DNA of 64,000 bases, taken from NCBI RefSeq assembly GCF_000178455.1, contig NZ_ADNU01000018.1, forward strand, positions 62,001 through 126,000. Direction: 5' to 3'. Below the pieces are notes generated by a model. It was not told where the DNA came from. It saw only the letters and a program-made list of their open reading frames with translations, and did not search any database. Made by a program: the position numbers and the translations under genes. The DNA is from Brevibacterium mcbrellneri ATCC 49030. GTDB lineage: Bacteria; Actinomycetota; Actinomycetes; Actinomycetales; Brevibacteriaceae. Below are positions 8,659 through 17,350 of the stretch, piece by piece. Numbering within the stretch: the first letter of the stretch is position 1; the number at the start of each line of letters is the position of its first letter.

Positions 8659-10779
8659 ATGACAACACTGACCACCCGGACTGACACGAAAACCACCGCG
8701 ACCGCCTCGGGAAAGGGCGCACGCACATGGGTCATGCCCATTTACGTGGTATTTGGTTTGCTGGGTGGGGCTGCTGCGATGGTCCTCACCGGGGCGTGGG
8801 CACCCACCCTCATCGGTGATGCCGGACCACTAGCCAGGCTTGGTTTGCCGGTTGCTAAATTCGTCTTTAACTCAGCGATGACCCTCACTGTGGCAAGCCT
8901 CATCATGGCCTCCATGGTGTTTCCTCGCACAGATTCTGTGCCACGAGATCGCAAGAAAAGTGCGACACGTGAAGAAGACCTCGACCTGGCATGGCTGGGG
9001 TCTGTGCAGATCGCGCAGGTGGCATCCGTTGTGTGGACTGTGGCCGGTGTTGCGGTGTTGGTGCTGGCCTATGTCTCAACCGCCGGCGGACAAGCGTATG
9101 CTGGCAACTTTTCTGCACAGTTGGGCCAGTACGTGAGCCAGGTGGATTCGGGGCGGCTGTGGCTCACGATTGTCCTCGCCTCAGCTGTCACTTCCACGGT
9201 GATTTTCGCGGTGCGGAGTTTTGCCGGTATTGCATGGGCCACCGCTTTTTCGCTTTTCCCCCTCATCCCATTGGCACTCATGGGTCACACGGTTGGAGCG
9301 TCCGGGCACACGCAGGCTGTCAACAGTCTGGGCCTGCACCTTTTGGCCGTCATCATGTGGGTGGGTGGAATCCTGGTGTTGGCGCTCTTGGCGCCTCGCC
9401 TGATTCACCGGGCCGATCTGCGCAACATCGTGGAACGTTACTCGCAGCTGGCCCTGGCCGCGGTTCTGGTGGTGGGCTTTTCGGGTTTCATGAACGCAAT
9501 TCTGCGCGTGAAATCCTTGAGCGACTGGCAAACACCTTATGGCATGCTCATCATCGCCAAAACCGTCGCCACCATCGCAGTCGCTGTGATTGGTCTGTGG
9601 CACAGGAAGTTTGTGATCGGGCGTTTGGGTGAGTCGCTCAACACGCGAGCTCAGCTTCGTGCGAAGCGTGGTGCTCAACCCACCGCTGACCAGGTGTCGG
9701 CACGGGTCGAGTTCTGGCGACTTCTCCTGGTTGAAACGGCGCTCCTGGCAGCAACGTTGGGGGCTGGGATCGCACTGGCTCGATCGCAACCACCCATTCC
9801 CCAGGAAGCACCTCCAGCTCCCACGCCGGCGGAAATTCTGTCCTATGAGTCTCTTCCCCCGGAACCCACGTTCTCCAACTACTTCACCCAGTGGCTGTGG
9901 GACCCGCTGTGGCTGGTCGTCGCGGTAGGCGCCTCGTACCTGTACATTCGCGGCTATCTGGCGATTCGTAAGAAGGGCGGCGAATGGCCCGTTATGCGAG
10001 TGATCTGGTGGATTACCGGTATGGCGCTGTTGGTGTACGTGACGTGCGGTGGTCCCGTAGTGTACGGTCGCGTGCTGTTCTCTGGACACATGATCCAGCA
10101 CATGCTTTTGGTCATGGTGGTTCCCCTGCCCATGGTTCTGGGCGCGCCAATCACGCTCCTCATGCGGGCGGCCCCTACTCGGCAAGATGGGTCCCGAGGT
10201 TTCCGCGAGTGGATCTTGCTTCTCATCCACTCCCGCTATTTGAGGTTTTGGGCCCACCCGATTGTCGCGTCAATCAACTTTGCGGGTTCCCTGGTGGTGT
10301 TTTACTGGGGTGGTCTCATGTGGCCAGCACTTAAAACACACGTGGGCCACGAGATTATGATCATTCACTTCTTAGCAGCCGGGTACTTGTTCTCTGCTGC
10401 CCTTGTGGGTATTGACCCAGGAACTAAGCGTTATCCACCAGCGATTTCGTTCCTCATTTTGCTCATCACTATGGCGTTCCACGCGTTCTTCGGTATCTCG
10501 ATTATGGGTGCTACAACACTCATCGAAGGCGATTGGTTTGGAAACATTGGACAAGAATGGATTGCAGCGATAGACGATCAGCAGCTTGGTGGCGGTATCG
10601 CTTGGGGAATCGGTGAGATCCCAACGTTGCTCATGGCAATTATTGCTGCGATCCACTGGAACCAGCAGTCCGAACGTGAAGCGAAGCGCCGAGACAGGTC
10701 GGAAGACCGCACAGGCGACTCGGAACTTCGCGCCTACAACGAAATGCTCGAACGTTTGAATAAGGCGCAGAAGAGGTAA
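8659..10779 (+). CDS. CopD-CtaG fusion, copper import / cytochrome oxidase assembly membrane protein
   Basis: 706 residues, strongly hydrophobic. Residues 1 to about 380 form a CopD-like region with about nine membrane helices, including HTVGASGHTQAVNSLGLHLL and a His-rich helix typical of copper transfer. Residues about 400 to 660 are a CtaG (caa3-type oxidase assembly) domain with GHMIQHMLLVMVVP and AFHAFFGISIMG. The tail is charged. The fusion of both parts is common in actinobacteria and is thought to deliver copper to the CuB site of cytochrome c oxidase. Confidence 0.9.
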   Translation: MTTLTTRTDTKTTATASGKGARTWVMPIYVVFGLLGGAAAMVLTGAWAPTLIGDAGPLARLGLPVAKFVFNSAMTLTVASLIMASMVFPRTDSVPRDRKKSATREEDLDLAWLGSVQIAQVASVVWTVAGVAVLVLAYVSTAGGQAYAGNFSAQLGQYVSQVDSGRLWLTIVLASAVTSTVIFAVRSFAGIAWATAFSLFPLIPLALMGHTVGASGHTQAVNSLGLHLLAVIMWVGGILVLALLAPRLIHRADLRNIVERYSQLALAAVLVVGFSGFMNAILRVKSLSDWQTPYGMLIIAKTVATIAVAVIGLWHRKFVIGRLGESLNTRAQLRAKRGAQPTADQVSARVEFWRLLLVETALLAATLGAGIALARSQPPIPQEAPPAPTPAEILSYESLPPEPTFSNYFTQWLWDPLWLVVAVGASYLYIRGYLAIRKKGGEWPVMRVIWWITGMALLVYVTCGGPVVYGRVLFSGHMIQHMLLVMVVPLPMVLGAPITLLMRAAPTRQDGSRGFREWILLLIHSRYLRFWAHPIVASINFAGSLVVFYWGGLMWPALKTHVGHEIMIIHFLAAGYLFSAALVGIDPGTKRYPPAISFLILLITMAFHAFFGISIMGATTLIEGDWFGNIGQEWIAAIDDQQLGGGIAWGIGEIPTLLMAIIAAIHWNQQSEREAKRRDRSEDRTGDSELRAYNEMLERLNKAQKR

Positions 10780-10870
10780 CCCTCTGCGCACATAAGCACA
10801 CTGGCTCTGCGAATTAGTAGTGCGTGAAGTTGCTGACATCACATGGCTTGTGGGGTTAGCTTTATGTACA

Positions 10871-10886
10871 ACATGTATATACATGT
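10871..10886. promoter_or_regulatory. 16-bp perfect palindrome upstream of the transporter gene
   Basis: ACATGTATATACATGT is fully self-complementary and lies 30 bp before the ATG of the split MFS gene. An operator for a dimeric regulator, for example of the GntR type, is the simplest reading. The regulator is not known. The LysR gene now 24 kb away would originally have been a close neighbour, but its sites usually have a T-N11-A form. Confidence 0.45.
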
Positions 10887-10916
10887 GCGTGTGCACAATG
10901 ACGTGATGGAGTTTCA

Positions 10917-11830
10917 ATGAGCACGCATACTCAAAAGACGGCCGATACGAGCACGCTTTCGCGCGTTGTTGCGGCATCCATGGCAGGTACCGTCGTCGAA
11001 TGGTACGAATTCTTTTTGTACGCCTCGGCCGCAACCTTGGTGTTTAACAAGATTCTGTTCCCACCAGCCGACGACCCGCTCACACCTATTCTTCTCGCGT
11101 TTGCAACCTACGCAGTCGGCTTCATCGCCCGCCCTATCGGCGGAATAGTGTTTGGTCACTTTGGCGATAAGCACGGACGTAAAAAACTGCTTCAACTGTC
11201 GATCATCTTGGTGGGTGTTTCGACATTCCTGATGGGTTGCTTGCCAACTTACGCAGCGCTCGGTGCGATCGCTCCGATCCTTTTGGTTCTCTTGCGCTTT
11301 GTTCAGGGTTTTGCCGTGGGTGGCGAATGGGGCGGAGCCGTTCTCCTTGTCGCCGAGCACTCGCCTAAAGAGAGTCGCGGGTTCTGGTCCTCATGGCCAC
11401 AGTCGGGAGTGCCCCTGGGTAACCTGCTGGCAACGGCTGTTCTGTTTGTACTCACGGCAGTTCTGCCTGAAGAACAGTTCATCTCATGGGGTTGGCGCAT
11501 TGGTTTCTGGCTCTCCGCCGTTATTGTGCTGATCGGTTGGTACATTCGCACCCGAGTGTCGGACGCCCCGATCTTCCAAGAAGCCCAAAAAGAAATCCAC
11601 CACGAAGACAAGTCCTACGGTTTCTTCGAAGTGTTTAAGCGCTACCCTCGCGGAGTGTTCTGCGCTATGGGCCTGCGTTTGGTGGAGAACATTCACTACT
11701 ACCTGGTGGTGACCTTCTCGATTACATACCTGAGCACTCAGGTGGGCATCAAGTCGCACGAGATTCTGGGCTTGCTCCTGGGCGCCCACGCGATCCACGC
11801 AGTGTGTGTTCCGTTCGTGGGACGCCTAGC
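10917..11830 (+). pseudogene. MHS-family MFS transporter, 5' part of a gene split by the island
   Basis: The first 305 residues of a metabolite:H+ symporter. The family motif AASMAGTVVEWYEFFLYA is at residues 20-37, GHFGDKHGRKK is the loop 2-3 motif, and RFVQGFAVGGEWGGAVLL follows. The frame continues only into TGTATGA of the inserted element and stops at 11837. The missing part, starting DIFGRKPPYFIG, is found in frame at 34990-35425. Joined across one copy of cctagc, the reading frame is exactly restored, giving about 449 residues, a normal MHS length. MHS proteins import osmolytes, dicarboxylates or hydroxyacids, and the neighbouring mmsB hints at a branched-chain or hydroxyacid substrate. 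The gene must be inactive now. Confidence 0.93.
11825..11830 (+). repeat. target site duplication, left copy (cctagc)
   Basis: The six bases immediately left of the terminal TGTATGAGGCC are identical to those immediately right of the island end (34984-34989). The form NCTAGN is the known target preference of IS481 in Bordetella. Confidence 0.93.
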
Positions 11831-12827
11831 TGTATGAGGCCAGGACGTTGTTGACGCGAATTGGCACGAGCGTGGCCGGCGGCTGACCGTCCGCGGCACC
11901 GTGCGGGCGGTGGTAGTTGTAGTGCAGGTTCCAGCGCTCGAGGGCGTTGGCGCGTTCGTCTTCTGAGGTCCATGTCCGTGCATAGAGGAACTCTTCGGCA
12001 AGGATCCGGTTGTACCGCTCGATCTTTCCGTTGTGGCGGGGCGTGTAGGGCGTGATCCGTTGGTGCCGCGACCCGGCCAGTGCATCGGCGAACGCTGAGG
12101 CGCGGTAACAGGATCCGTTGTCGGTCACGATCCGTTCGATGTGCGTGATGCCATGAGCCGCGAACCATGCCCGCGCTCGCGCGAGGAACGCAACGGCCGT
12201 CGCGGCCTGCTCGTTCGGCAAAGCCTCGGTGTACGCGAGGCGTGAGTAGCCGTCAATCGCTGAGTGGAGGTAGACGTAGCCGGCTCGCGTGCCGCGGGTT
12301 TTCGTCCGCGCGACGGCGCGAGCTTCCGGGCTGTCCTTGCCATGAGCCCGCCATCCGCCGCCATCGGGGATTCGGACGACCTTCTTGACGTCCAGGTGAA
12401 CCATGTGGCCGGGGCACCGAGCGACAATCTTCCTCGCTTCGCGGTTACTTTCCCCGGTCGGGTCGATGAAGCGGCGCCGGTTGAGCTGCAGGTCGGTGAG
12501 GATGCGACTCACCGTGCGCCGACTGATCTGAATGCCGACCTGTTCGAGCTCGAACGTGATCCGAGCCGCTGACCACTTGTGCTCGCGCCGCATGCGTTCG
12601 ACTTCGCGAACAACGACGTTGGGGGTGGCTGTCGGGGATTGCTTAGGCGTCGATGAGCGGTCGAGCAGACCGACCTCACCGAACTCACGATGGCGATGGA
12701 CCCACTTTGACGCGGTAGCGCGGGAGATTCCCATCTCAGCTGCCACGTGAGCGATCGGCCGGGTCTTGCAACGCTCGACCAGCCGCCGACGTCCCTCGAC
12801 TGACAGTGGCGAGTTGCGGTGAGTCAT
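11826..12827 (-). CDS. IS481-family transposase (mercury unit)
   Basis: A 333-residue DDE transposase. It has an N-terminal helix-turn-helix (AHVAAEMGISRATASKWVHRH), a second DNA-binding region with NRRRFIDP, and a catalytic core with Asp in HMVHLDVKK, Asp in ERIVTDNGSCY and Glu in ERYNRILAEEFLYAR. The reading frame runs through the element's last base, and the TAG stop lies in the duplicated target (cta at 11826-11828). It appears intact. Its partner at 32561 has the same length but differs at many positions, so the two are not recent copies. Confidence 0.93.
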   Translation of the reverse strand: MTHRNSPLSVEGRRRLVERCKTRPIAHVAAEMGISRATASKWVHRHREFGEVGLLDRSSTPKQSPTATPNVVVREVERMRREHKWSAARITFELEQVGIQISRRTVSRILTDLQLNRRRFIDPTGESNREARKIVARCPGHMVHLDVKKVVRIPDGGGWRAHGKDSPEARAVARTKTRGTRAGYVYLHSAIDGYSRLAYTEALPNEQAATAVAFLARARAWFAAHGITHIERIVTDNGSCYRASAFADALAGSRHQRITPYTPRHNGKIERYNRILAEEFLYARTWTSEDERANALERWNLHYNYHRPHGAADGQPPATLVPIRVNNVLASYS

Positions 12828-12896
12828 GCACGTCCTTCGAAGAATGTTCCAGTCGAGTCGCTGAGTCCCGGACCAAGCCCCCCATTCAGCCGTCGG

Positions 12897-13816
12897 CTAC
12901 TGACCCTCGTGGTCGCCGCCTGACACGCCGAGCCCGACGTTCGTGGTGTCGCAGCAGGCCTCCGGCGATTCGGAACTGGCTCGACGCCGCCTATGGGCGG
13001 CGCCAAGGGCGAGTACTACGAGGAGGGAGATGACCGCGAGCGCCGCGATCGGCGCCGTGTGAGCCTGAACCCAGCCGGACAGGGTCGTTGAGAGCCTGGC
13101 GACACCGCCGGCACGGCCGGTCGCGACGAGGTTGTTGTCGGCGGTGGCGGCGGGCCACCAGTACCACGCGAGGTAGACGCCGGTGAGCAGCAAGACGGCG
13201 CCGGTGATCCGGGGGCCATAACTCCCGAGGCGTGCGACGTGGCGGGTTAGGCCGGTACCCGCGGCGGTGGTCGCGAGTGCGAGCAGCAGCAGGATGCTGG
13301 CTGAGCCGGCGGCGTAGACACCGAAGACCAGCAGCAGCCCCGCGTAGCTGGCGGTGGCCTGTGCCTGGGCGATGACAGCAAGGATCACTCCGAAGGTGCA
13401 CGACAGGGAGGCGAGGGCGTAGCCGATCCCGAAGACCAGCATCCGGGCGGTTGGCGGAGGCCTTCGGTTGCTCGGCCGGTGATCCGGGGCAACCGCACGG
13501 AGATCGAACGGCCGGCCAGCATCCACAGGCCGAGGAGCACCAGTAGGACGCCTACGGCGAGACCGAGTTTGGGCGCTGCCTGGATCAGGCCCCGAGCCCC
13601 GGCGCTCACCAGCAGGCCCGCAGCTGCGAGGGTGCCGGCGAACCCGATCGCCAGTGCGATTCCGGACCGCAGGGCCCTCAGCAGCCGCACCGGGACGGGC
13701 GAGGCGTCAGCGTCGCCGAGGGTCTGGCTGATCCAGGCCGGCAGCAGCGCGAACCCGCATGGGTTGACCGGCGCCACCATGCCGGCGGCGAAGGCGAGGC
13801 TGAGCAATCCGCCCAT
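12897..13816 (-). pseudogene. CcdA/DsbD-like membrane protein with a frameshift (mer cargo)
   Basis: The N-terminal part (13816 down to about 13440) begins MGGLLSLAFAAGMVAPVNPCGFALLPA, where the conserved NPCGFALLP motif marks the CcdA/DsbD membrane reductase family. After RITGRATEGL the frame is lost, and the remainder (RMLVFGIGYALASLSCTFGVIL, with the second family Cys) continues in another frame to 12897. One base has been gained or lost at about 13440-13460. In actinobacterial mer operons such proteins pass electrons across the membrane, probably to the adjacent thioredoxin-like lipoprotein. The break may be a real mutation or a sequencing error in GC-rich DNA. Confidence 0.75.
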
Positions 13817-13819
13817 GGA

Positions 13820-14344
13820 TCAGGCTCCGGCCTTGACGAGTTCGGCGGTGATCGTCTTCGCGTCGGGCTCGGTGGCACGGAAGGTCACCTTGCCGTCGCC
13901 GTCGATGACGATGAGGGTGGACAGGGCGGCAACGTCGAATCGCTGGGACAAGGCGGCACCCTCGTCTATGGCGGCCGGGACGTGTTCGGCGTCGACGTAC
14001 TCCATGAATCCCTCGATGGTCTCCTTGGACTCGCCGGGGTCCATGTCGACGGCGAGGAAGCTCGCCCCAGCACCCGACTTCTCGGCAGCGGTGGCGGCCT
14101 CGCCGAGGGAGCGGACGCCTTCAACGCATTCGCCGCAGCCGACGGAGAAGAAGAACACCGCGGTCGGCTTCCCGCTGGCGGGCAGGCTGACCATCTGGCC
14201 GTCGATGCTAGTAACCGCCGCTGGCGTGCCCGCATCTGCGGCTGGTGTGGCGTCGGTGTTTCCGCAGGCGGTCAGAGCCAGGGAGCCTGCAAGCAGGAGG
14301 CCGGCGACCGAGAGGGTCGCGCGGCGGGTGCGGGTAAGCGTCAT
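13820..14344 (-). CDS. thioredoxin-like lipoprotein of the mer operon
   Basis: 174 residues from the ATG at 14344. A lipoprotein signal peptide ends in the lipobox LTAC, with Cys at about residue 27. The mature part has a TlpA/AhpC-type thioredoxin fold with the redox pair CGEC in FFFSVGCGECVEGV and a later cis-Pro-like region. It is expected outside the membrane as a redox partner of the CcdA-like protein. The gene overlaps the previous one (atga) and is 3 bp from the next, so it is part of one operon. Confidence 0.82.
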   Translation of the reverse strand: MTLTRTRRATLSVAGLLLAGSLALTACGNTDATPAADAGTPAAVTSIDGQMVSLPASGKPTAVFFFSVGCGECVEGVRSLGEAATAAEKSGAGASFLAVDMDPGESKETIEGFMEYVDAEHVPAAIDEGAALSQRFDVAALSTLIVIDGDGKVTFRATEPDAKTITAELVKAGA

Positions 14345-14640
14345 CGGTTCTGGTCGTCCTTCGTGTCGCTGGGGTGGGTGGAGTTCACAGGCGGGCAACA
14401 GCCATGCCTGGCGTTGTTGCCGCCGCTGCGGCGCCGCGTGGTCGCGAGGACCGCGAGCACCAGGACGGCGATGCCGGTGCCGATCACCCAGGGGTTGCCG
14501 AGGAACCCGCCGACACTGGCCAGCAGACCACCGGCGAGGAGCAAGGGAAGTAGGGCGCAGCAGGCGACCATGAGCAGCGCGGCCCCGGCTCCGAGGAGCA
14601 GGCCGCTGCCTCCCGGTTGGTCGTCGTGGTTGGACTTCAT
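14341..14640 (-). CDS. MerT/MerF-like mercuric ion transport protein
   Basis: 99 residues with two membrane helices. The first helix contains VACCALLPLLLAGGLLASVG, with the vicinal Cys pair typical of mercury uptake proteins. A second Cys pair is in the C-terminal tail (HGCCPP). In MerT/MerF the first pair takes Hg(II) from outside and the second delivers it to MerA. The sequence is not a close MerT, so the name is by motif and context. Its stop overlaps the start of the lipoprotein gene. Confidence 0.72.
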   Translation of the reverse strand: MKSNHDDQPGGSGLLLGAGAALLMVACCALLPLLLAGGLLASVGGFLGNPWVIGTGIAVLVLAVLATTRRRSGGNNARHGCCPPVNSTHPSDTKDDQNR

Positions 14641-14669
14641 CGGAGTGGAGTTCCCTTCGGTGTTCTTGG

Positions 14670-15331
14670 TCAGCAGCGGCAGTGGCCGTCGTCGGCCACT
14701 GCCGCGTTGGCCTGGAACTGGTTGAGGAAGCCGGTCGTGAGGTCGGTACCGATCCGATAGGCAACGGCCACGGGCACGACCTCGGCGCGGGGGTGCTCGG
14801 CCAGCCAGCCCGCGGCGTCCTCATCGGAGGTGAAGTAGTGGACCTGGTTGCAGAAGGAGGACCGGATCGAGGTGATCTGGTCGGGGTTGACCAGCGACAC
14901 CACCGCGGTGGCGGGTTCGACGCTGGTGACGCCGGCGACGGGGTCGATGGTGACCCGGATCGGCTCGCCGCTGGTCGGGGAGACCGACTCCACGCTCGCC
15001 GCGCGCTCGAGCAGGGTCGGAAAGATCAGGGTGTCCAGGCGCACCAGGTGTAGAGCTCCTCACCGGCCACGGTGAACCGGTGAGGGGTGGGGCGCAGGGT
15101 GAGGCCCTGGCCGATGATGCGGCCCTGGTCGTCGTACTCGGTGTCCGGCACCGCGGCCAGACCCGTGCGTACGGCGTCGACCGGACGGCCGGCGGCCGCG
15201 GCGAACTGCTCGACGGTGACCGGGCCGCCCTCGACGATCAGCCGCAGCAGCGGGATCAATAGGACGGCGTCAAGGCCGGTCTCTTCGGTGTTGTTGAGTC
15301 GTTCGGGCAGTTGCGTCGTGAGCTCCGACAT
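14670..15331 (-). pseudogene. merB: organomercurial lyase MerB, broken by a one-base deletion
   Basis: The N-terminal part (from 15331, MSELTTQLPERLNNTEETG) is a winged-helix domain ending GEELYTWCA. The C-terminal part continues in another frame as DTLIFPTLLERAASVES, with FCNQVHYF and a Cys-rich end. Together they supply the MerB catalytic residues: Cys in TWCA, Asp in LDT and Cys in SFCNQVH. At about 15035 the coding strand reads tgcgcctggaca where the family would need tgcgccctggaca, so one C is missing. Without it the C-terminal half cannot be made from the first start. MerB cleaves C-Hg bonds. A real mutation or a read error are both possible. Confidence 0.85.
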
Positions 15332-15376
15332 GGCGGTACCTTCTTCATGAGTCGGGTGGAGGCTGTCGGCTGCGGG

Positions 15377-16801
15377 TCACGCGCAGCAGGACAGCTTGGA
15401 GATGTCGGTGGTGAAGGCCTTGGCGGCGATCCGGATGCCTTCGGTCATGGTCAGGTAGGGCGCCCATGCGTCGGCGACCTCGGTGACGGTCTTGCCGAGG
15501 ATGTGGACACCGGCGGCGGCGAGCTCGCCGGCGTCTTTGGCGACGGCGGTGAGGCCGAGGATCTCGCCGGTCTCAGCGTTGGCGACGATCTTGATGAAGC
15601 CGCGGGTGTCGCGGTTGACCAGCGCCCGGGGCACGTAGTCCAGCGGCAGGACGCGGCAGTCGCAGCGGATCCCGGCAGCGAGCACCTGGGCCTCGGTCAT
15701 CCCGACCGCGCCGATCGCCGGACTGGTGAAGGTCACCCGCGGCAGCCGGCTGTGGTCCACCGACCGCTCAGCGCCAGCGAACGTGTTCTCAGCGACCATG
15801 TTGCCGTGGTGGGCGGCGACGTAGACGAACTCGGGGTGCCCGGTCACGTCGCCGGCTGCCCAGATCCGGGGGTTGGAGGACTGCAGTTGGTCGGTGACCA
15901 CGATCTCGCCCGTGTCGCCGGTCTTCACCTCCACCGCATCGAGGTTCAGCCCATCGGTGACCGGTCGGCGGCCGAGGGCGACGAGGACCTGTTCGGCGTG
16001 GAATTCCTGCTCGCCGCCGGAGATGTCAGCGGTGACAACAACCTGGCCCCTGACGTCGTCACGGGCAACGTGGGTCGGGACCGCACGGCGGACCACGCGG
16101 ATGCCCTCGTCGGCGAAGACCTCCTGCAGCGCCTTGGATACCTCCGGCTCCTCCTTCGACGCCAGCCGGGAACGAACCAGCAGGGTGACCTTCGACCCGA
16201 GCCGGGCGAACAGTTGGGCCTGCTCCAAGGCGACGTAGCCGCCGCCGAGCACCAGCAGCGAGTCGGGAACCTTGGTCAACTCCATCGCCGTGGTCGAGGT
16301 CAGGTAGCCGGCCTCCTCAAGACCGTCGATCGGTGGGGCCCATGCGCTGGCGCCGGTGGCGACCAGGTAGTGATCAGCGTCGATCGTCTCGACCGCACCG
16401 TCAGTCGCGGTGACCTCAAGAACGGGCGCTTCTGGCGTGCCGGCGAACGCAGCGTCGCCGTGGCGGATCTGCCAGCCGTAGGCGTCGGCGACGTCGACGT
16501 ACTTCTCACCCCGAAGTTCCTCGACGAGGTCCTGCTTGCTGCTGATCAGCGCGGGCATGTCCACGTCGTCCGCTGTGGTGGCGATCCCCGGGAAACGGTT
16601 GCCCGCCTCGGCAGCGGTCTGGCGGGCTTCAGCGGCGGCGATGAGCGCCTTCGACGGCACGCAGCCGGTGTTCACGCACGTGCCGCCGAAAGTGCCGCGC
16701 TCGATCATCACCACCGACTTGCCGAGCGTGGTCGCGCGGATGGCGGCGGCGAACGCGGCGCCACCCGATCCGATGATCGCAAGGTCGTACCTGGACTGCA
16801 T
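15377..16801 (-). CDS. merA: mercuric reductase
   Basis: A 474-residue FAD/NADPH disulphide oxidoreductase that reduces Hg(II) to volatile Hg(0). The FAD motif is IIGSGGAAFAAAIRA, the redox-active disulphide is in GGTCVNTGCVPSK (about residues 40-52), the NADPH motif is VLGGGYVALE, and the C-terminal vicinal Cys pair KLSCCA that hands mercury to the active site is present. There is no N-terminal MerP-like domain, so this is the short form. The start is the ATG at 16801 (MQSRYDLAI), preceded by a GGAGGAAT site. It is the first gene of the leftward mer operon. Confidence 0.96.
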   Translation of the reverse strand: MQSRYDLAIIGSGGAAFAAAIRATTLGKSVVMIERGTFGGTCVNTGCVPSKALIAAAEARQTAAEAGNRFPGIATTADDVDMPALISSKQDLVEELRGEKYVDVADAYGWQIRHGDAAFAGTPEAPVLEVTATDGAVETIDADHYLVATGASAWAPPIDGLEEAGYLTSTTAMELTKVPDSLLVLGGGYVALEQAQLFARLGSKVTLLVRSRLASKEEPEVSKALQEVFADEGIRVVRRAVPTHVARDDVRGQVVVTADISGGEQEFHAEQVLVALGRRPVTDGLNLDAVEVKTGDTGEIVVTDQLQSSNPRIWAAGDVTGHPEFVYVAAHHGNMVAENTFAGAERSVDHSRLPRVTFTSPAIGAVGMTEAQVLAAGIRCDCRVLPLDYVPRALVNRDTRGFIKIVANAETGEILGLTAVAKDAGELAAAGVHILGKTVTEVADAWAPYLTMTEGIRIAAKAFTTDISKLSCCA

Positions 16802-16852
16802 CCCGATTCCTCCCCTGAGTCTTGAGAATTGCTCTTGATGCAGCCACAATGG

Positions 16853-16877
16853 ACCTTCCAGTACGGGGGAAGGTCAA
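16853..16877 (-). promoter_or_regulatory. mer promoter and MerR operator
   Basis: A perfect dyad ACCTTCC-N8-GGAAGGT (16853-16874) lies directly after a -35 box TTGACC (minus strand, 16877-16872). A -10-like CATTGT follows with a 19-20 bp spacer. An over-long spacer containing a dyad is the hallmark of promoters activated by MerR-family proteins. It sits between divergent merA and merR. Confidence 0.85.
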
Positions 16878-16906
16878 GTGCGACCTGTGACACATCGGAG
16901 ACCCAG

Positions 16907-17296
16907 ATGAGGATCGGCGAACTCGCCGAGGCGGCCGGCACCACCGCCAAGACCCTGCGGTTCTACGAGGAGCAGGGCCTGCTTCCCGCGGCCGAGCGCA
17001 CCGCGTCGGGATACCGCGACTACGATCCGGAAGCAGCGACTCGGATCGACTTCATCCACCGCGGCCAGGCTGCCGGACTTACCCTCGCGCAGATCAAACA
17101 GATCCTCGACATCCGCGATGGAGGCGAGATTCCCTGCGGCCACGTCCGGGACCTCCTAGACGTTCGTCTGAAGGACATTGAGCGCCAGATCTCGGATCTC
17201 GTCTCCCTCCGCGACAACGTTGCCGCCCTCCGCGACGCAGCCGCAGAACCCGAACCCGAGACCTGCAACGCCGACGAGGTCTGCAGGTACCTGTAG
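16907..17296 (+). CDS. merR: MerR mercury-responsive regulator
   Basis: 129 residues from the ATG at 16907 (MRIGELAEAAG). An N-terminal winged helix (AGTTAKTLRFYEEQGLLP) is followed by a dimerisation helix. The three mercury-binding Cys are in EIPCGHV and in ETCNADEVC near the C-terminus, the spacing expected for Hg(II) sensors. It is divergent from merA and likely binds the dyad at 16853-16874. A longer in-frame start at 16829 would run through the operator and is unlikely. Confidence 0.93.
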   Translation: MRIGELAEAAGTTAKTLRFYEEQGLLPAAERTASGYRDYDPEAATRIDFIHRGQAAGLTLAQIKQILDIRDGGEIPCGHVRDLLDVRLKDIERQISDLVSLRDNVAALRDAAAEPEPETCNADEVCRYL

Positions 17297-17350
17297 CCAA
17301 TCCGAGATGACGCGCGCAGAGGCGGAGCCTCCTGCCGCGACCTTCCTACG

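Noticed and set aside
9181-10257. Minus-strand frame of 358 codons opposite the CopD-CtaG gene
   Set aside because: Basic, His/Gln-rich translation of the complementary strand of membrane helices; a typical shadow.
13479-14573. Plus-strand frame of 364 codons in the mer region
   Set aside because: It is opposite three mer genes with clear motifs and has no recognisable pattern.
15311-16825. Plus-strand frame of 504 codons opposite merA
   Set aside because: Composition is Gly/Asp/Val-rich without family patterns and it mirrors the merA codons. merA on the minus strand has full catalytic motifs.
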